A stretch of DNA of 64,000 bases, from assembly GCA_963920635.1 (NCBI GenBank), contig OY987299.1, forward strand, positions 122,079,373-122,143,372, read 5' to 3'. The first letter of the stretch is position 1; the number at the start of each line of letters is the position of its first letter. Positions 35,601-48,500 of this stretch are shown here, piece after piece. The translations under genes were made by a program, and so were the position numbers. This DNA comes from Pseudeuparius sepicola. Lineage: Eukaryota > Arthropoda > Insecta > Coleoptera > Anthribidae. The notes under the pieces were generated by a model. The model searched no databases and was not told where the DNA came from. It was given only the letters and a program-made list of their open reading frames with translations.

Positions 35601-38600
35601 CTGAACCGTTTCATCCAAGTCAGCATCAATTCTCTAACGGACGCCGACTACGTCTTCATCCTCACCGGGCAATTTCCCGCCTTGCCCGAACGAATCGTCG
35701 AAAACATGGTCGACTTCAACGCCAAGGTGTGCGCCGAACTCGAGAGCCACACGTTCGGCAGTCGCGGCCAGCCCTGGGAGTGCAACCTGCGCGACCTCAC
35801 CCGCTGGTGCGAGGTCACGATATCGCGGTCCGGTGCCCGTCAAAAGTTCGAGCCCGAGCGTTCGGTGCGGCTGATCTACGCGGACCGCATGCGAAGCGCG
35901 TCTGACAAACGGAGAATATCGGAGATTTTCGAAGGCGTGTTCGGTAGTAAAGTGACGGGTGACAGTCCGGTCTTTTACGTGAACAAGGACAGAGTTTATT
36001 TCGGAGACGTGAGCGTGAGCAGAAGCGCGAGCGGCGTGAACGAGAACGTGTTGAAGCAGGACAGGACTTGCTTGGTGTTGAGGACTCAGTTGTGCGCGTT
36101 GCGCAGTCTGGCCTACTGCGTCAACCTCAACTGGATGAGCATCTTGGTGAGTAACTTTGAGAGATGCAATTGGTCTCGAGCACGCCTGACAGACCCCGGA
36201 GGAAAACGAAACCTTTGTTGTTGGATTAAGTCGCAACCAGAGAAATAGAGTAGGGAGAACGCGCTACAAGCTGCGCGAACTGCCTAATAAAAGTGGCGGC
36301 CTTATTAAACCAACTTTACTAAACTTACCGACAAAATGATTCTCCCAGAGGTCTCCTAGACTTATAATTCATTTGTCACGGGACAAAGAACCGACTCCGA
36401 TCGGGGAACATCGGAAAGCGCGAACGTGAAGCCGTGAAAACTACGCGAAAGCCGACAACCTCCACACTCGCGTTCGCGCCTCTTCGCGGGGTTTCGCGCC
36501 GCGAATGTGGAGCGGCCTTTACAGCTTGGTACTGCACCCGACATTTTCCAAAAACACTGACCATTTCTCTGCTGAAAATACAACAACTATCGCTGAAAAC
36601 AAACTGCAAACGTCAAACTGGGGACAATATGCCGGACATTACATTTGCCTGGAAATAGGATGCGCAGTAGGTCAAAGTGCGTTCTCCCTACTCCATTTCT
36701 CTGGTCGCAACCGTCTGATATTCGTTTAATTTTCCAGGATTTTTTCTAATTTACGATCATGTTTTGATGTGTGGGTTTATCAGATGTGCATGAAACCAAT
36801 GTATAAACAAATGTTGGGTATTGTTTTTTAACCGACTTCAAAAAAGGAGGAGGTTATCAATTCGGTTGTATTTTTATTTTTTTTATGTTTGTTAACTCAG
36901 AACTCCGTCATTTATAAACCGATTTGGACAATTCATTTTTTATTTGAAAGGGTATACCTACAGAATGGTCCCATTTAAATTTGAAGAAAAAATTCCACCC
37001 CTAAGGGTGGACAAATAGGGGATGAAATTTCATATTGGACCAATTTCGATGATTCTTTCTTTGTTGGAAAGGGGGTACCTTAGGCGTGGTCCCATTTAAA
37101 TTTAAAGAAAAAATTCCACCCCTAAGGGTAGATAAATAGGGGATGAAAGTTCATATTGGACAGATTTGGATGATTCTTATTGTATTAGAAAGGGGTTACC
37201 TTAGGGGTGGTCACATTTAAATTCGAAGAGAAACATTCCAATTGTAAGGGTGGACAAATAGGGGATGGAATTTAATATTGGACCGATTTCGATAATTCTT
37301 AATAATTCACTAAAAAATAAGAAATAAAAAACTTTAACAAAAAAAATTAAAACTGACTTCAATAATTTGCCCGTATGCACACTCCACTAAAAATTCAAAA
37401 AAAATTGACAAAAAATATCACCGACTTCACAAATTTGCCCGTATGCACATTTCAACTAAAATTTTAGAAATGTTTCTCTCTTTCTAAATTGAGTTATCTT
37501 TGGAGTTGGTGACAGTAAGTTATGATGTATGTAGGATATGATGTATTCATATCTAAATAGATTTAAATTCCTTCCCTTGACTGTCACCAAATCCAAAGAT
37601 AACTCAATTTAGAAAGAGAAAAATATTTCTAAAATTTTAGTTGAAATGTGCATACGGGCAAATTTGTGATGTCGGTTATATTTTTTGTTAATTTTTTTAA
37701 AATTTTTAATGGAGTGTGCATATGGGCAAATTTTTGAAGTCGGTTTTAATTTGTTTGTTAAATTTTTTTTATAAATTGATTACTTAATGGCCAAGTATTG
37801 TTTGTAAATATTTATGTATAATCATAATTTTTTATATTTTAATAGTTTAATTATTAGGAACATTTTGTTGAGAAACTCAGAAATGATCAAATTTAATCAT
37901 TACAAATGTTCAATCATTTGTTGCTGGGTATAGTCAATTCTGGTGGAACATGTTTTGATCACATTGGACTTTAATTAAAAAATCATGCTTTTTTATTGTA
38001 TTATACAATAATTTTAAATATTAAAAATTAAACAATAATACAATTAATAATTATTAATTCCATTATGCCTTATTAGAACAATTGAACATACCAAAATCAA
38101 CATAAAATAAATATTCCACATTCTACAGACTTCTCCAGATAAAATCCCCCCTCCCTTGTAATCTTTTTTATTTTTCACAATTTTTAAATGTTGATGTCAA
38201 AATGCTTCTCGATAACTCTTTCTTATTAAGAGTTTTAAAAATTATTATGTTAGGTACAAGCACAGAATAGCCACCGTGGCTATTATATGGCACCAATCAA
38301 ATTACCCCTCCTTTCCTTTTTTAAATGGGCTAGGATACCCACAGATGACAAATTTTAAAGTTTTGTTTAATATCCTTGCAGCAAACATGAAGTTCGTGAT
38401 TCCCTATAAAAAATTAAAAATCTAAGTTAATTTTACAAATATTGTTGAATTTGAACAAAGTTAAGCGAAATTGATTTAATTTTGATTGATTTAAGAAAAT
38501 GTTTAGGGTGAATATTAAAATATATATTTTTCTTAGGAAGCCATTTTCTGGTATTTTCTTAATAACATTTTGCTGAATTTTCTGAAATAAGGGTACCTAC

Positions 38601-39562
38601 TTTACTCTTGTACAATTTTTATATTTTTTTACCTACCCTGTATGCTGTTTGACTTGCAACTATTCTAAGTGCGCCTAATATGATTATCGAACATGCACCA
38701 ACTTTCGGAAATATTTGTATTTTCGTTGTGCAATTAAGACTCAATGTACAGCAGGTACGTGGTGATTCAACATTTTGACCCATAAAATGGCTTCTTTCGA
38801 TCTGTTGCAAGCAACATGCATAATTTTAAATTTTTGGTCAATACAAATTTTAATCTAATAATTACTCACATTTTGAGGCAAAAATTATTTAAAAATATTT
38901 TTCCACTCCTATGCTAGAAACATACCTATTAAGTGACGGTTTAGGTTATAAGTAAGTTCATTGTTACGAACATTGATACGTAATGACTGACACGTAATAA
39001 AAAAAATTACGTATAATCAGGGACCCTTTAGAGTCCCTGATTATAAAGTTTTTCTTTCGTCGAAGAAAAATTATAATACACAACTCGAGTTGTAAGCTTA
39101 TTACATACTCGTGGAATTACAGCACTCGCCGCTGCGCGGCTCGTGCGCAACTTTTCCACTCATACGTAATAAGCTGTTTACAACTCTCGCTATGTAATAT
39201 ACTATTATCACACTGGCCGTTATTAGGCTTTTTGCGCAAATGCTAATAACGGCCATTGTGGTAAATATTTTCGAATAATTTTTGTCTCAAAATGTGAGTA
39301 ATTTTAGATTAAAATTTGTATTGACCAAAAGTTTAAAATTATGCGTGTTGCTCGCTACAGATCGAAAAAAGCCATTTTATGGGTCAAAATGTTGAATCAC
39401 TACGCACGTGGTGTACACTGAGTCTTAATAAAAAAAATCCCATATGTTGCACACTTAAATGACCACACTGTATACTAAGAAAAATTATTTAAATTTTATT
39501 ACTTTCTGCTTTTTAGTCTTGTGTTTGAAATTTTTTAACTTTATTATTGTTCACAGCGTTTC

Positions 39563-39596
<34 letters not shown>

Positions 39597-42500
39597 TACA
39601 CACCCTATTCTTTAATCTGAAACATGTTGCAAACTGGTAAATAAAAATAACTTGCTTTCTTGTCTATCTATTTGTTTGTTGGTCATGCTTTCTTCTTCAC
39701 ACGTTTTTTACACGTTGTTTTTATTTATTACCAGCTTATGGCTTATTGGTGTGGTAGTCCTAAAAAATCATAAATTAGTTACGTACCTAATCAAATCCCA
39801 TGGGGAAGGGGAGGAGTCATCGGTGGGTATCCTAGCCCATTTAAAAAAGGGAAGGAGGGGTAATTTGAAAAAAATTGTAAATTTTAAGAAGCTATATGTC
39901 GGAAACCGTTGGGCTTACGTACACCATTGTGGCGAATTTAGTCTACTTTAAAAAATTATGGGAATGTTATAGGAAAAGTAAGATAAAAAAATTCGCTGAT
40001 TTCTGGATTTTTGACAAAGTTTCAGTCGGCATCCGATGTCTAAAACTTGGAATATTTATTGGGCTTACATTATAAACAAGTCGCCAAAAAATGAGAACTA
40101 CCAGATTTGATATTCGATGTATAATGTTACTGGATTCATCTGATCAAAAAATTTTAGCTTCAAGCTATTTCTAAAAAAGGTCAAATTAACAGTTACCCTA
40201 TCTAAAAAAGCAAAGCGAGCCGCTCGTTTTTTTCTTTTCACTGACGTCACCCATGTCATCGGGGCGCCAGTATCGAATTTCCCGTCACTTTCGCTGACAA
40301 ATTTGTTTGCCAGCCAGAGCCCGAATCCGGGGCGAGGAGGCAGCGAAGTTTTAATCCCCCCCCCCCCTCCCGCTCCGAACGTATGTACAAGATAAATTGC
40401 CGCCCCAAACTTTCGCGGCGATAACCCGGCCCCCAACTATCTCGGTGTTTTTGGGATAGCTTACGGGGTGTCCCGTTTTTGGGGAAGCGCCTACAATAGC
40501 TTGGTCAGTTTCTGGAAGATTAATGTGAAATTTAGTGGATGTTGTCGAGGACGTTGTGTGTTGTTATAGAAGAGCCTACCGTTGTTTAATTACAACCGAG
40601 CACTGGCGTATTCAGGGAAGGCAAAGGGGGCAATTGCCCCACCCCCAGGGCTGTCGAGATAAACGAAATTTGAAAATGCAGTGAACATCAAACATCTACA
40701 ATTTGCTATTTGTCTCATCTTGTCTTCTCGAAATTAAAACCTGTGCAGTAAATTTGAGAACGCGCCGCCGTATATTATGCACACACTCCGTCGGTCGCAG
40801 CGCGTAACCGTAAATTAGGCAAAACGACATACTAAACATATTTTGCAAAATTACAGTGTGCACCGCCACGCCAGAAAGAACATTTTCAAAACTGAAAATT
40901 TTAAAAATTTATATTAGAAACAATATTAGCGAAAACCGACTGAATGGTTTAACACTCCTTTATGTGTAACCTGAAATACCCATATCTCCAGAGGAGATAT
41001 TTGACGAGCTCAAGACCAAAAAAAGAATACTTGATTTTGTGATATAGATTTTACTGGTTCGAAGAAGAATTATTTTTATGTTACACAGGGTGTCCGGTAA
41101 TAACTTAAAAAATTAAAAAGAAAAATGGAAAATATGACGAAAAGTTCATATGAACATAGGTCCGCAGATGTTTGGTTTTCGAGATGCAGAGTGTTAAAAT
41201 TGAAATTTCGATTTTTTTAAGTAACTTTTTGAGACGACAAAATTTTCTTGCAAAAAAAAACAACAACAAGTTAATTAAACTGTCAAAAAATAAATGTGCT
41301 TGTTTATTTAAATTTTATTTTCAATTTAATTGCATACGAGTATCGATATGCACCTGCATCGATCCAGAAATTTGAAAATTTCTCGAAAACGGTCACCTTT
41401 GGCGTTATTCACCAAGTATATCTTTTTTGCTTAGAAAACGTGTGGGAAGAGGATACATTCACAAAATGTCGTACAAGTTTACTGTCAAAAAAGTTAGGGC
41501 AAATTAAATTAAATAATGATAGCGTACGCAGCGCCCTCTACGGATTGCATCAAAAACAATACAAAATTATGACTTCTCTTCCCAAAAAACCCCGGCTACC
41601 AAATTTTGCAAAAAAAATGTGTCGTCTCAAAAAAATAAAATTTCAATTTCAACACCCTGCATCTCGAAAACCAAACATCTGCGGACCCATATTCATGTGA
41701 ACTTTTCGTCATATTTTCCATTTTTCTTTTTAATTTTTCAAGTTGGTGCATTTATTTCCGGACATCCTGTATTTATTTATTTTAGAAAAAAAAATTTGTC
41801 CTGTTTTTATCGAGGTTTTTATCCATTAAAATTATCGACAGAGTTTTGTTATTTATATACTGACTGCTCCCCCCCCCAGACGTTAATCCTGGATACGCCA
41901 CTGCAACCGTGGACGTGATCTTAATTTCGAACACCAAACAAGCTGGTCAAAAAGGTACATAGCATACCCGATCAGCTAAATCTTTCAAGAACACCTAAAA
42001 AGGTGTTCTTGAAAGATTTAGCTGATCGGGTATTTTTCATCTTTCGCGCCGAATTTTAGTTACCAAAGGTGTCGCCCCACGAAAATCTTCCATGGGCATG
42101 ATATCACCACATCTCGAGTTACTGCTTTGATTGCCGCGAGGTAAAAAGGCGTAGCTTAAGCGTTTTTGCGCAAATGGCCTTAAAAGTTGAAATCGAAAAG
42201 TGGAAGTTCGGTTTTTGTTGTTATATTGAAACGATTGTAATAGACCGTCAGACAGATAGTGAGAGATTTAGGTGCCCCATCGAATACAAGCCTCGAGGAG
42301 GGTCGAAAAGTACATCGATGTTGAGTAGAATGAAGGGAAATTTACGAGTGGCCATGGAAAATTCGATTTTCCTTAACAGAAATAAAAGGTGGCTGTTGTC
42401 CATATTTTCACGCAAGCCGTGTTCACTAAATAATTAATTAATAGAGCCTGGATTCGTAAAACCAAAGGCTTGAGTATTGCAGGTGGCTAAAGGGTTGAAA

Positions 42501-45500
42501 TAAGAGCGTAATCTTGTAAGGGAAAATCGAGATTTTGTCCGATTTTTCCACACAAGCCCATCGAAAGTATGAAAATATACATCGTCACTAACCCGAAAAC
42601 ATAAAAAAACATGTTATACATAATTAACATATTATATAATATACAGGATGTTCAACTTTATTACTGTACAAATCAGTAAAATCTTAATTTTTGGAGATAA
42701 TCGCCTAAACTTTTTTTTGTTTGAAAGGCCTTTAAAAACCGCTTCTTTTGACGTTCCCGCCATTTTCAAAATGCAAATAAAGAGCCGGCTGCGATTTTTT
42801 TATTTTTTTATTTTTTTCACAAAAACCATTTAGCGATTTTATTGTTTAAAATCTGACCCCATAGCGTTACACTCCAAAAACCCCATACACCAAATCTGAA
42901 CAACAAATATACAGGGAGTTCCGTTCTGTAGGGTCTCAAAGTTGAGCAAAATAGAAAATTTAAAGACATCTGGCGAGTCAAATGAGCCATGGAATCCCTT
43001 CAAAACAGTTGAATGGTCAACAGGACCACTCAAAATGTTAATGTGAAAAGATTTACTACAAAAATATACAGGGTATTTTTCTCCGACCCATCTCAAAATT
43101 CTGAAATTTTATTAAACTGTATACTGGTCAGGAGTGCTCTGGAATCATTAAAAAAATATTAATAAACACAAAAGTAATTTATTTCTTTACAAAATGCCAA
43201 CCAACAAATAAAAATAATTTAAATTATTGGACCTTTCTCAACAAAGTCACTGTCTAATAAGATGATAGATTTTCTGTGCGTTTCCTATTATGGCACACCA
43301 GCTACCTTAACTGATATGGACTTACTGACTGGCAGGCTTCTGTATTTTTTAGATTTAGTTCGTTTATAGTGTGTGGAGCGGTTTTGTTATACACGATTTT
43401 TTACCCCTAAAAAGTTTCAAAAATTCAGTAATTTGAGATGGCACAGAAAACAAACACTCTGTATATTTTGTATTGGACCTTTGCACACCAACACCTTGAG
43501 TGGCCCTATTGACCATTCACCTGTTTTGAGGGGATTCCATGGCACACTTGACTTGGCAGATGCCTTTAAAATTCCTAATTTGCTCAACTTTGACACCCTC
43601 CAGAGTGGAACTCCCTGTATATTTTTTATTCAAATTTGGTATAAAAGGGTTTTGGGATGTTCTGAGTAACGCTGTGGGGTCAGATTTTAAATAAAAAAAA
43701 ACGCTAAATGATTTTCGAAAAAATCGTGGGAAGAAAAAAATCGCAGCCGGCCCTGTATTTGCATTTTGAAAATGGCAGAAACGTCAAAAGAAGCGGTTTT
43801 TGAAGGCCTTTCAAACAAAAAAAAGTTTAGGCAATTATCTCCAAAAATAAAGATTTTACTGCTTTGTACAGTAATAAAGTTGGACACCCCGTATATAGGA
43901 AAATTGAATTTTCCATATGTTATCCCCAGGGGCCACTCGTAAATTTCCCTTCATTCTACTCAACATCGATGTACTTTTCAACCCTCTTCGAGGCTTGTAT
44001 GCTAAAATGGGGCACCTAAATTTGCCACTATACTCAAATTATTTTCCTTACTGGGACTGTCAATTGGTAATTTCGATATCCTAAGTTGGCACCAATGCAG
44101 CAAAAACTGCAACCGGGTCATAAGTTCAGGTCAGTAACTAGCCCATTTGCACTAATAACACGAAAAGTAACACGAACAAGAACAACACAGATGACGGTAA
44201 AACTCACGAAACGTAGAAAACCCGCGAATATTTTCATTGCCGAATGTTTGAACCAGTTTGAACGATCTGGAAAACCTTCACTGTCACTTTGACAGACCGA
44301 AGCTACATTTGCCTGAGTCCGGCCATAGACGCTGCCAAAAGCAGCTGATTATTACAAAATACCAAAATGAAAAGTGTTTCCATGACGTTTGAAATTATTA
44401 TTAAAATGAGTTGTAGTCATAGTTATTGTTATTTACAGCGGTATAATCGTGATTGCCATGGGGTTTTTATTTTATTATGCTCTTTTTTCGTATCACTTGG
44501 GTAACTTTTCACATCATATATCAATGAGTGACGTCATTTACTGGTTGAGACACATATACCAATGATATACCCATGGTTGACAGAAAATTCCTAGGGATTT
44601 TGTGGAGAATGTCATCTGACAAAATCGGGACTTCTTACAGCAATCGGGGTATATCTGACGGTCTATAACATGAAAAATGAAATAGCATAGGCCCCCAACT
44701 GTTCGTGTCGAACTACGAATTGGTTGCCCAAAAATTTCGTAGATCGAGCTACAGCCTTGAAACTGCAGGAAAAGTAGGCATATGCCTCACTGGAATTCTT
44801 AAGAAGACTTTGCAAATATAAAATTTTTCTTTAGTTAATCTACGTCCCCGAGTCTAAAATATTCCTCCTCTTTTTTTGCGGCTACATTATCGCCTGACCA
44901 ATGCGGTATTGGGAAGGTGGGTCTGGCGAGAATTGGGAGTGCTGGGATTTAGATGTAGTGGTAGGAGGGCGTCGCGTAACTCATAATAAGGGCATTTAAT
45001 ATTTTTGCGGTAAAACCATTAATAATTCATTCGCCTGAAAATATTTCTTCGGCACTTACAGGTGGGCGGTTCTGGATCGGGAAAGAGCAGCGTCGTGAAA
45101 ACGATGGCGTCGTTGGCGGGCAAAACTTTGAAAACCTTGCCGGTGACGTCCGCCATGGACACCACTGACATTCTTGGCGGATATGAACAGGTAAGTCTTC
45201 TTTTATACAAGTTATAGTGCGCAAAACTAATAATTATTTTATTATTTAATTATACAGGGTGTCCCGTTAATAATGGTCCATAGAGCAACTGCACATATTT
45301 GGGGGCAAAATATGACAATTGAGGCTAATATGCCATATAGAAATGTTGTTTGTTTAAGAGATACAGGGCGTTGAATTTCATTTTTTGAAGTATAATAATT
45401 ATGGCTACATCTCCCAAACTAGTCAAGCTGCTGAACTGAAATTTGGCACTGCTGTGTTTTTTGGGATGGAGAATATGCTAAAAATATCAATTTTTCTGTA

Positions 45501-48500
45501 TCTCATAGAGGGCGCCACTTGCGCTGTTTTTGGATCGTGTTTTTACTCCTAACTTTTTTGAGGTTATCTTTTTGATGTTGCAGGTCCATCATTTTAAGGC
45601 ATCTTTTCATTCTGCAACAAAAAGGTACTCTTGTTTCATAACGATAAAATTATCCGTTTGCCTTGAAATTGCCAAAACGTGCCCCAAAACTCCTGTTGAC
45701 TTCAATATTCGAAACATAAAATTTTCACCTACCGCTTTCAAATGTTACAAGTTAAAGTTGTTTTTTTTAAATTGATTTATGGCTACATCTCCCGAAATAA
45801 TCAAGCTGCTGAACTGAAATTTGGCACTGCTATGTTCTTGTGGATGGAGAATAAGCTGATGTAAATTTCTACGTATCTCACAGAGGGCACCACTTGCGCT
45901 GTTTTCGGATCGTGGTTTTACTCGTAATTTTTTTGAGGTTATCTTTTTGGTCCTGCAGGTCCATCATTTTAGTGCGTCTTTTCATTCCGCAACAAAGAGG
46001 CACTCTTTTTTTATAACGATCAAATCAACTGTTTGCGTTGAAATTGCCAAAACGTTCCCCAAAACACCTGTTGACTTCAATATTCAAAAATAAAATTTTC
46101 ACCTACTGCTTTCAAATATTGCACAACGACTGTACCATTTAAACAGGGGCGGACTGGCACCTAAAAACGGCCCGGGCGCTTTGTATGAGACCGGCCCATG
46201 GACTGGAACTGGATGCAGGGGTTCCGTAGGGTTCTTTTTAGCCAAAGTGCAAGAGACGCCAGAAACAGTTGGTTGGGTATTTTTAGATTTTGGGGAGGAC
46301 CAAATTGTCGAAATCAGTTTATGTCAAGGTTTTTATTTCAAAAGAATAGAAAGAAAATAAAAAAAAACAATTATTCTTAAAAACAAATAAAACCAATGTA
46401 ACATAAAAAGCACTCTTCATCTGTTGCGAAACATTTAAAAAAATTAAAAACATAATACATTACGTATGCCTTTGCACTCGCCTTCTAGATAGTTTATTAG
46501 ATCATCATTATCTAATGAAATTAAAATACCTTTTTCACAAGCCATTAACATGAAAGCTTCCAAATGGTCTTGGGTTAAAGAACTTCTTAGCCGGTTCAAG
46601 ATTATTTTTAATTTGGATCTTTCACATGGTATTTGTGAAATAGACAAAGTTGGTAACTCCGATCAAATGTCTGTTGGTAAATATTTAAATGTCTTCTCCA
46701 AATTGGGGTAAGCTTTTATTTATTAACTTCACCTGTTAGTGTGGGTCGAATCTTGCAAGCTGAATTAGAACCACTTCCTGACATCCGATTAAGCTGAAAT
46801 TAAATTTTGCATACTCCTTTAGTTCCGGTGACAATGCAATACTCAATATTGTAATACTTTCACAATGGCCACAGCTCCAAGATGGCGGATGATGTATTTT
46901 TGTCAACCCCCTTAATATGGGCACCAAATGAAAGGGCTTGAAGAGTAGAAAACGAAAAAGTTAGTGACGTCACAATAAATTCAATATGGTCGCCGCTCCA
47001 AGATGGCGGATTACATTTTCTTTTCAACCCCCTTAATATGGGTATCAAATGAAAGGGCTTGAAGAATAGAAAAAATAAATTTAGTGACATCACACTAAAT
47101 TCAATATGGCCGCCGCTCAAAGATGGCGGATTACCTATCTGATACCCAACATGGGTAGCAAACAATAAGGTGAATGACTTCATACGAAATCCAATATGGC
47201 GGCCGCCCCAAGATGGCGGACTAAATTTCTTTACTACCCTCCTCACATGGGATTCAAATAGGTACTAAAAAGCATAAAATAAAATTTAAAATAGAAAAAA
47301 CCTTTTTAAAGACAAGCTTTCATTTAAGCCATTTACTAAAACTGATAAAATAAGTTTAGGTTTTCGTTAAGATAATTCAATTCCAAATTGCGACAAGTTT
47401 TTGCAAATTGAAAAGCTTGTCGCGCGAATTGTAAAGAAAAAGTGCATACTTTGGCAAATAGGTACTTGATTATCAACCAATCACTTTCCAATAAAATTAA
47501 CTGGTACCTACTTTCATCAACATTTCGCGCGACAAACTTTTCTATTTGCAAAAACTTGGCGCAATTTGGAATTGAATTATCTTAACAAAAACCTAAACTT
47601 ATTTTATTCGTTTTAGTACATGGCTTAAATAAAAGCTTGTTTTTAAAAAGGTTTTTTTTTAATTTTCAATTTTATTATTGCGGTGTTGCCATAATGCCTA
47701 GAAGCGAAGGCGCGGCGGCGGCCGGCCCATAGCGGCCCAAGTAGGTCCGGCCCAAGAACGGTAGACACACAGGATTGCTCGATCTAGTAAGCGTAATGTT
47801 CGCCAGTCGGCAGATGGGTGTGACGTCAGCGCTAGACTAACGGTGTTATTTTTGTACATCAGCGGTGCGGGTTTTGACGCGGGTTTTGACTGTGTTTTCT
47901 TTATTTTATGTAACCTGTTTTTAGTTTTCAGTCTATTATTGAATATTTATACTAAATTAGTACCATCTTGCTTAGTATTAAAAACGTAAGAACTAATATA
48001 TTTTGTCAAATTATCTCTCTAATATCGAATGTTTTGTGCCATTATAGGTTAGAAATTAGATTTGAGATCTCCTCGTCATTGTCTTCGATTTTTTTGTAGG
48101 TACTGGGTTATTTAATAGGTAGGTACTTATATTTTATCATTTTAAATACACTTTACCCTATACTTTATTTTTATTATTTATTTAGAATACATTATGACAG
48201 GAACGAGGTGTGCTGTTTATGGTTGTAATACAACTTACGCTTTAAAAAAGCAGGCGAAAATATTATGTTCCATACCTTCCCCAAGTCAAAAGATATGGTT
48301 TCACAAACGATTAGGAGAGTATGGGTGGCAAGATGTAAAAGAATGGACAGTTTCAACCCTAACAACAGTCATATTTGTTCTCGTCATTTTACGGAAAATC
48401 ACTATGAAAGAGATTTACAGAGTGAACTGCTAGGTAAAAGAGTTTAACCTTTCCATCTTCATCCAAAGCTTCTTTAACTACAGATTAAATCTGGCAAGAA

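Noticed and set aside
35634..36236. 200-codon minus-strand open frame
   Set aside because: Antisense shadow of GC-rich MDN1 exon 12; the sense strand matches midasin AAA5.
40098..40436. 112-codon minus-strand open frame
   Set aside because: Low-complexity Gly/Pro content caused by GC-rich and poly-C sequence; no family recognised.
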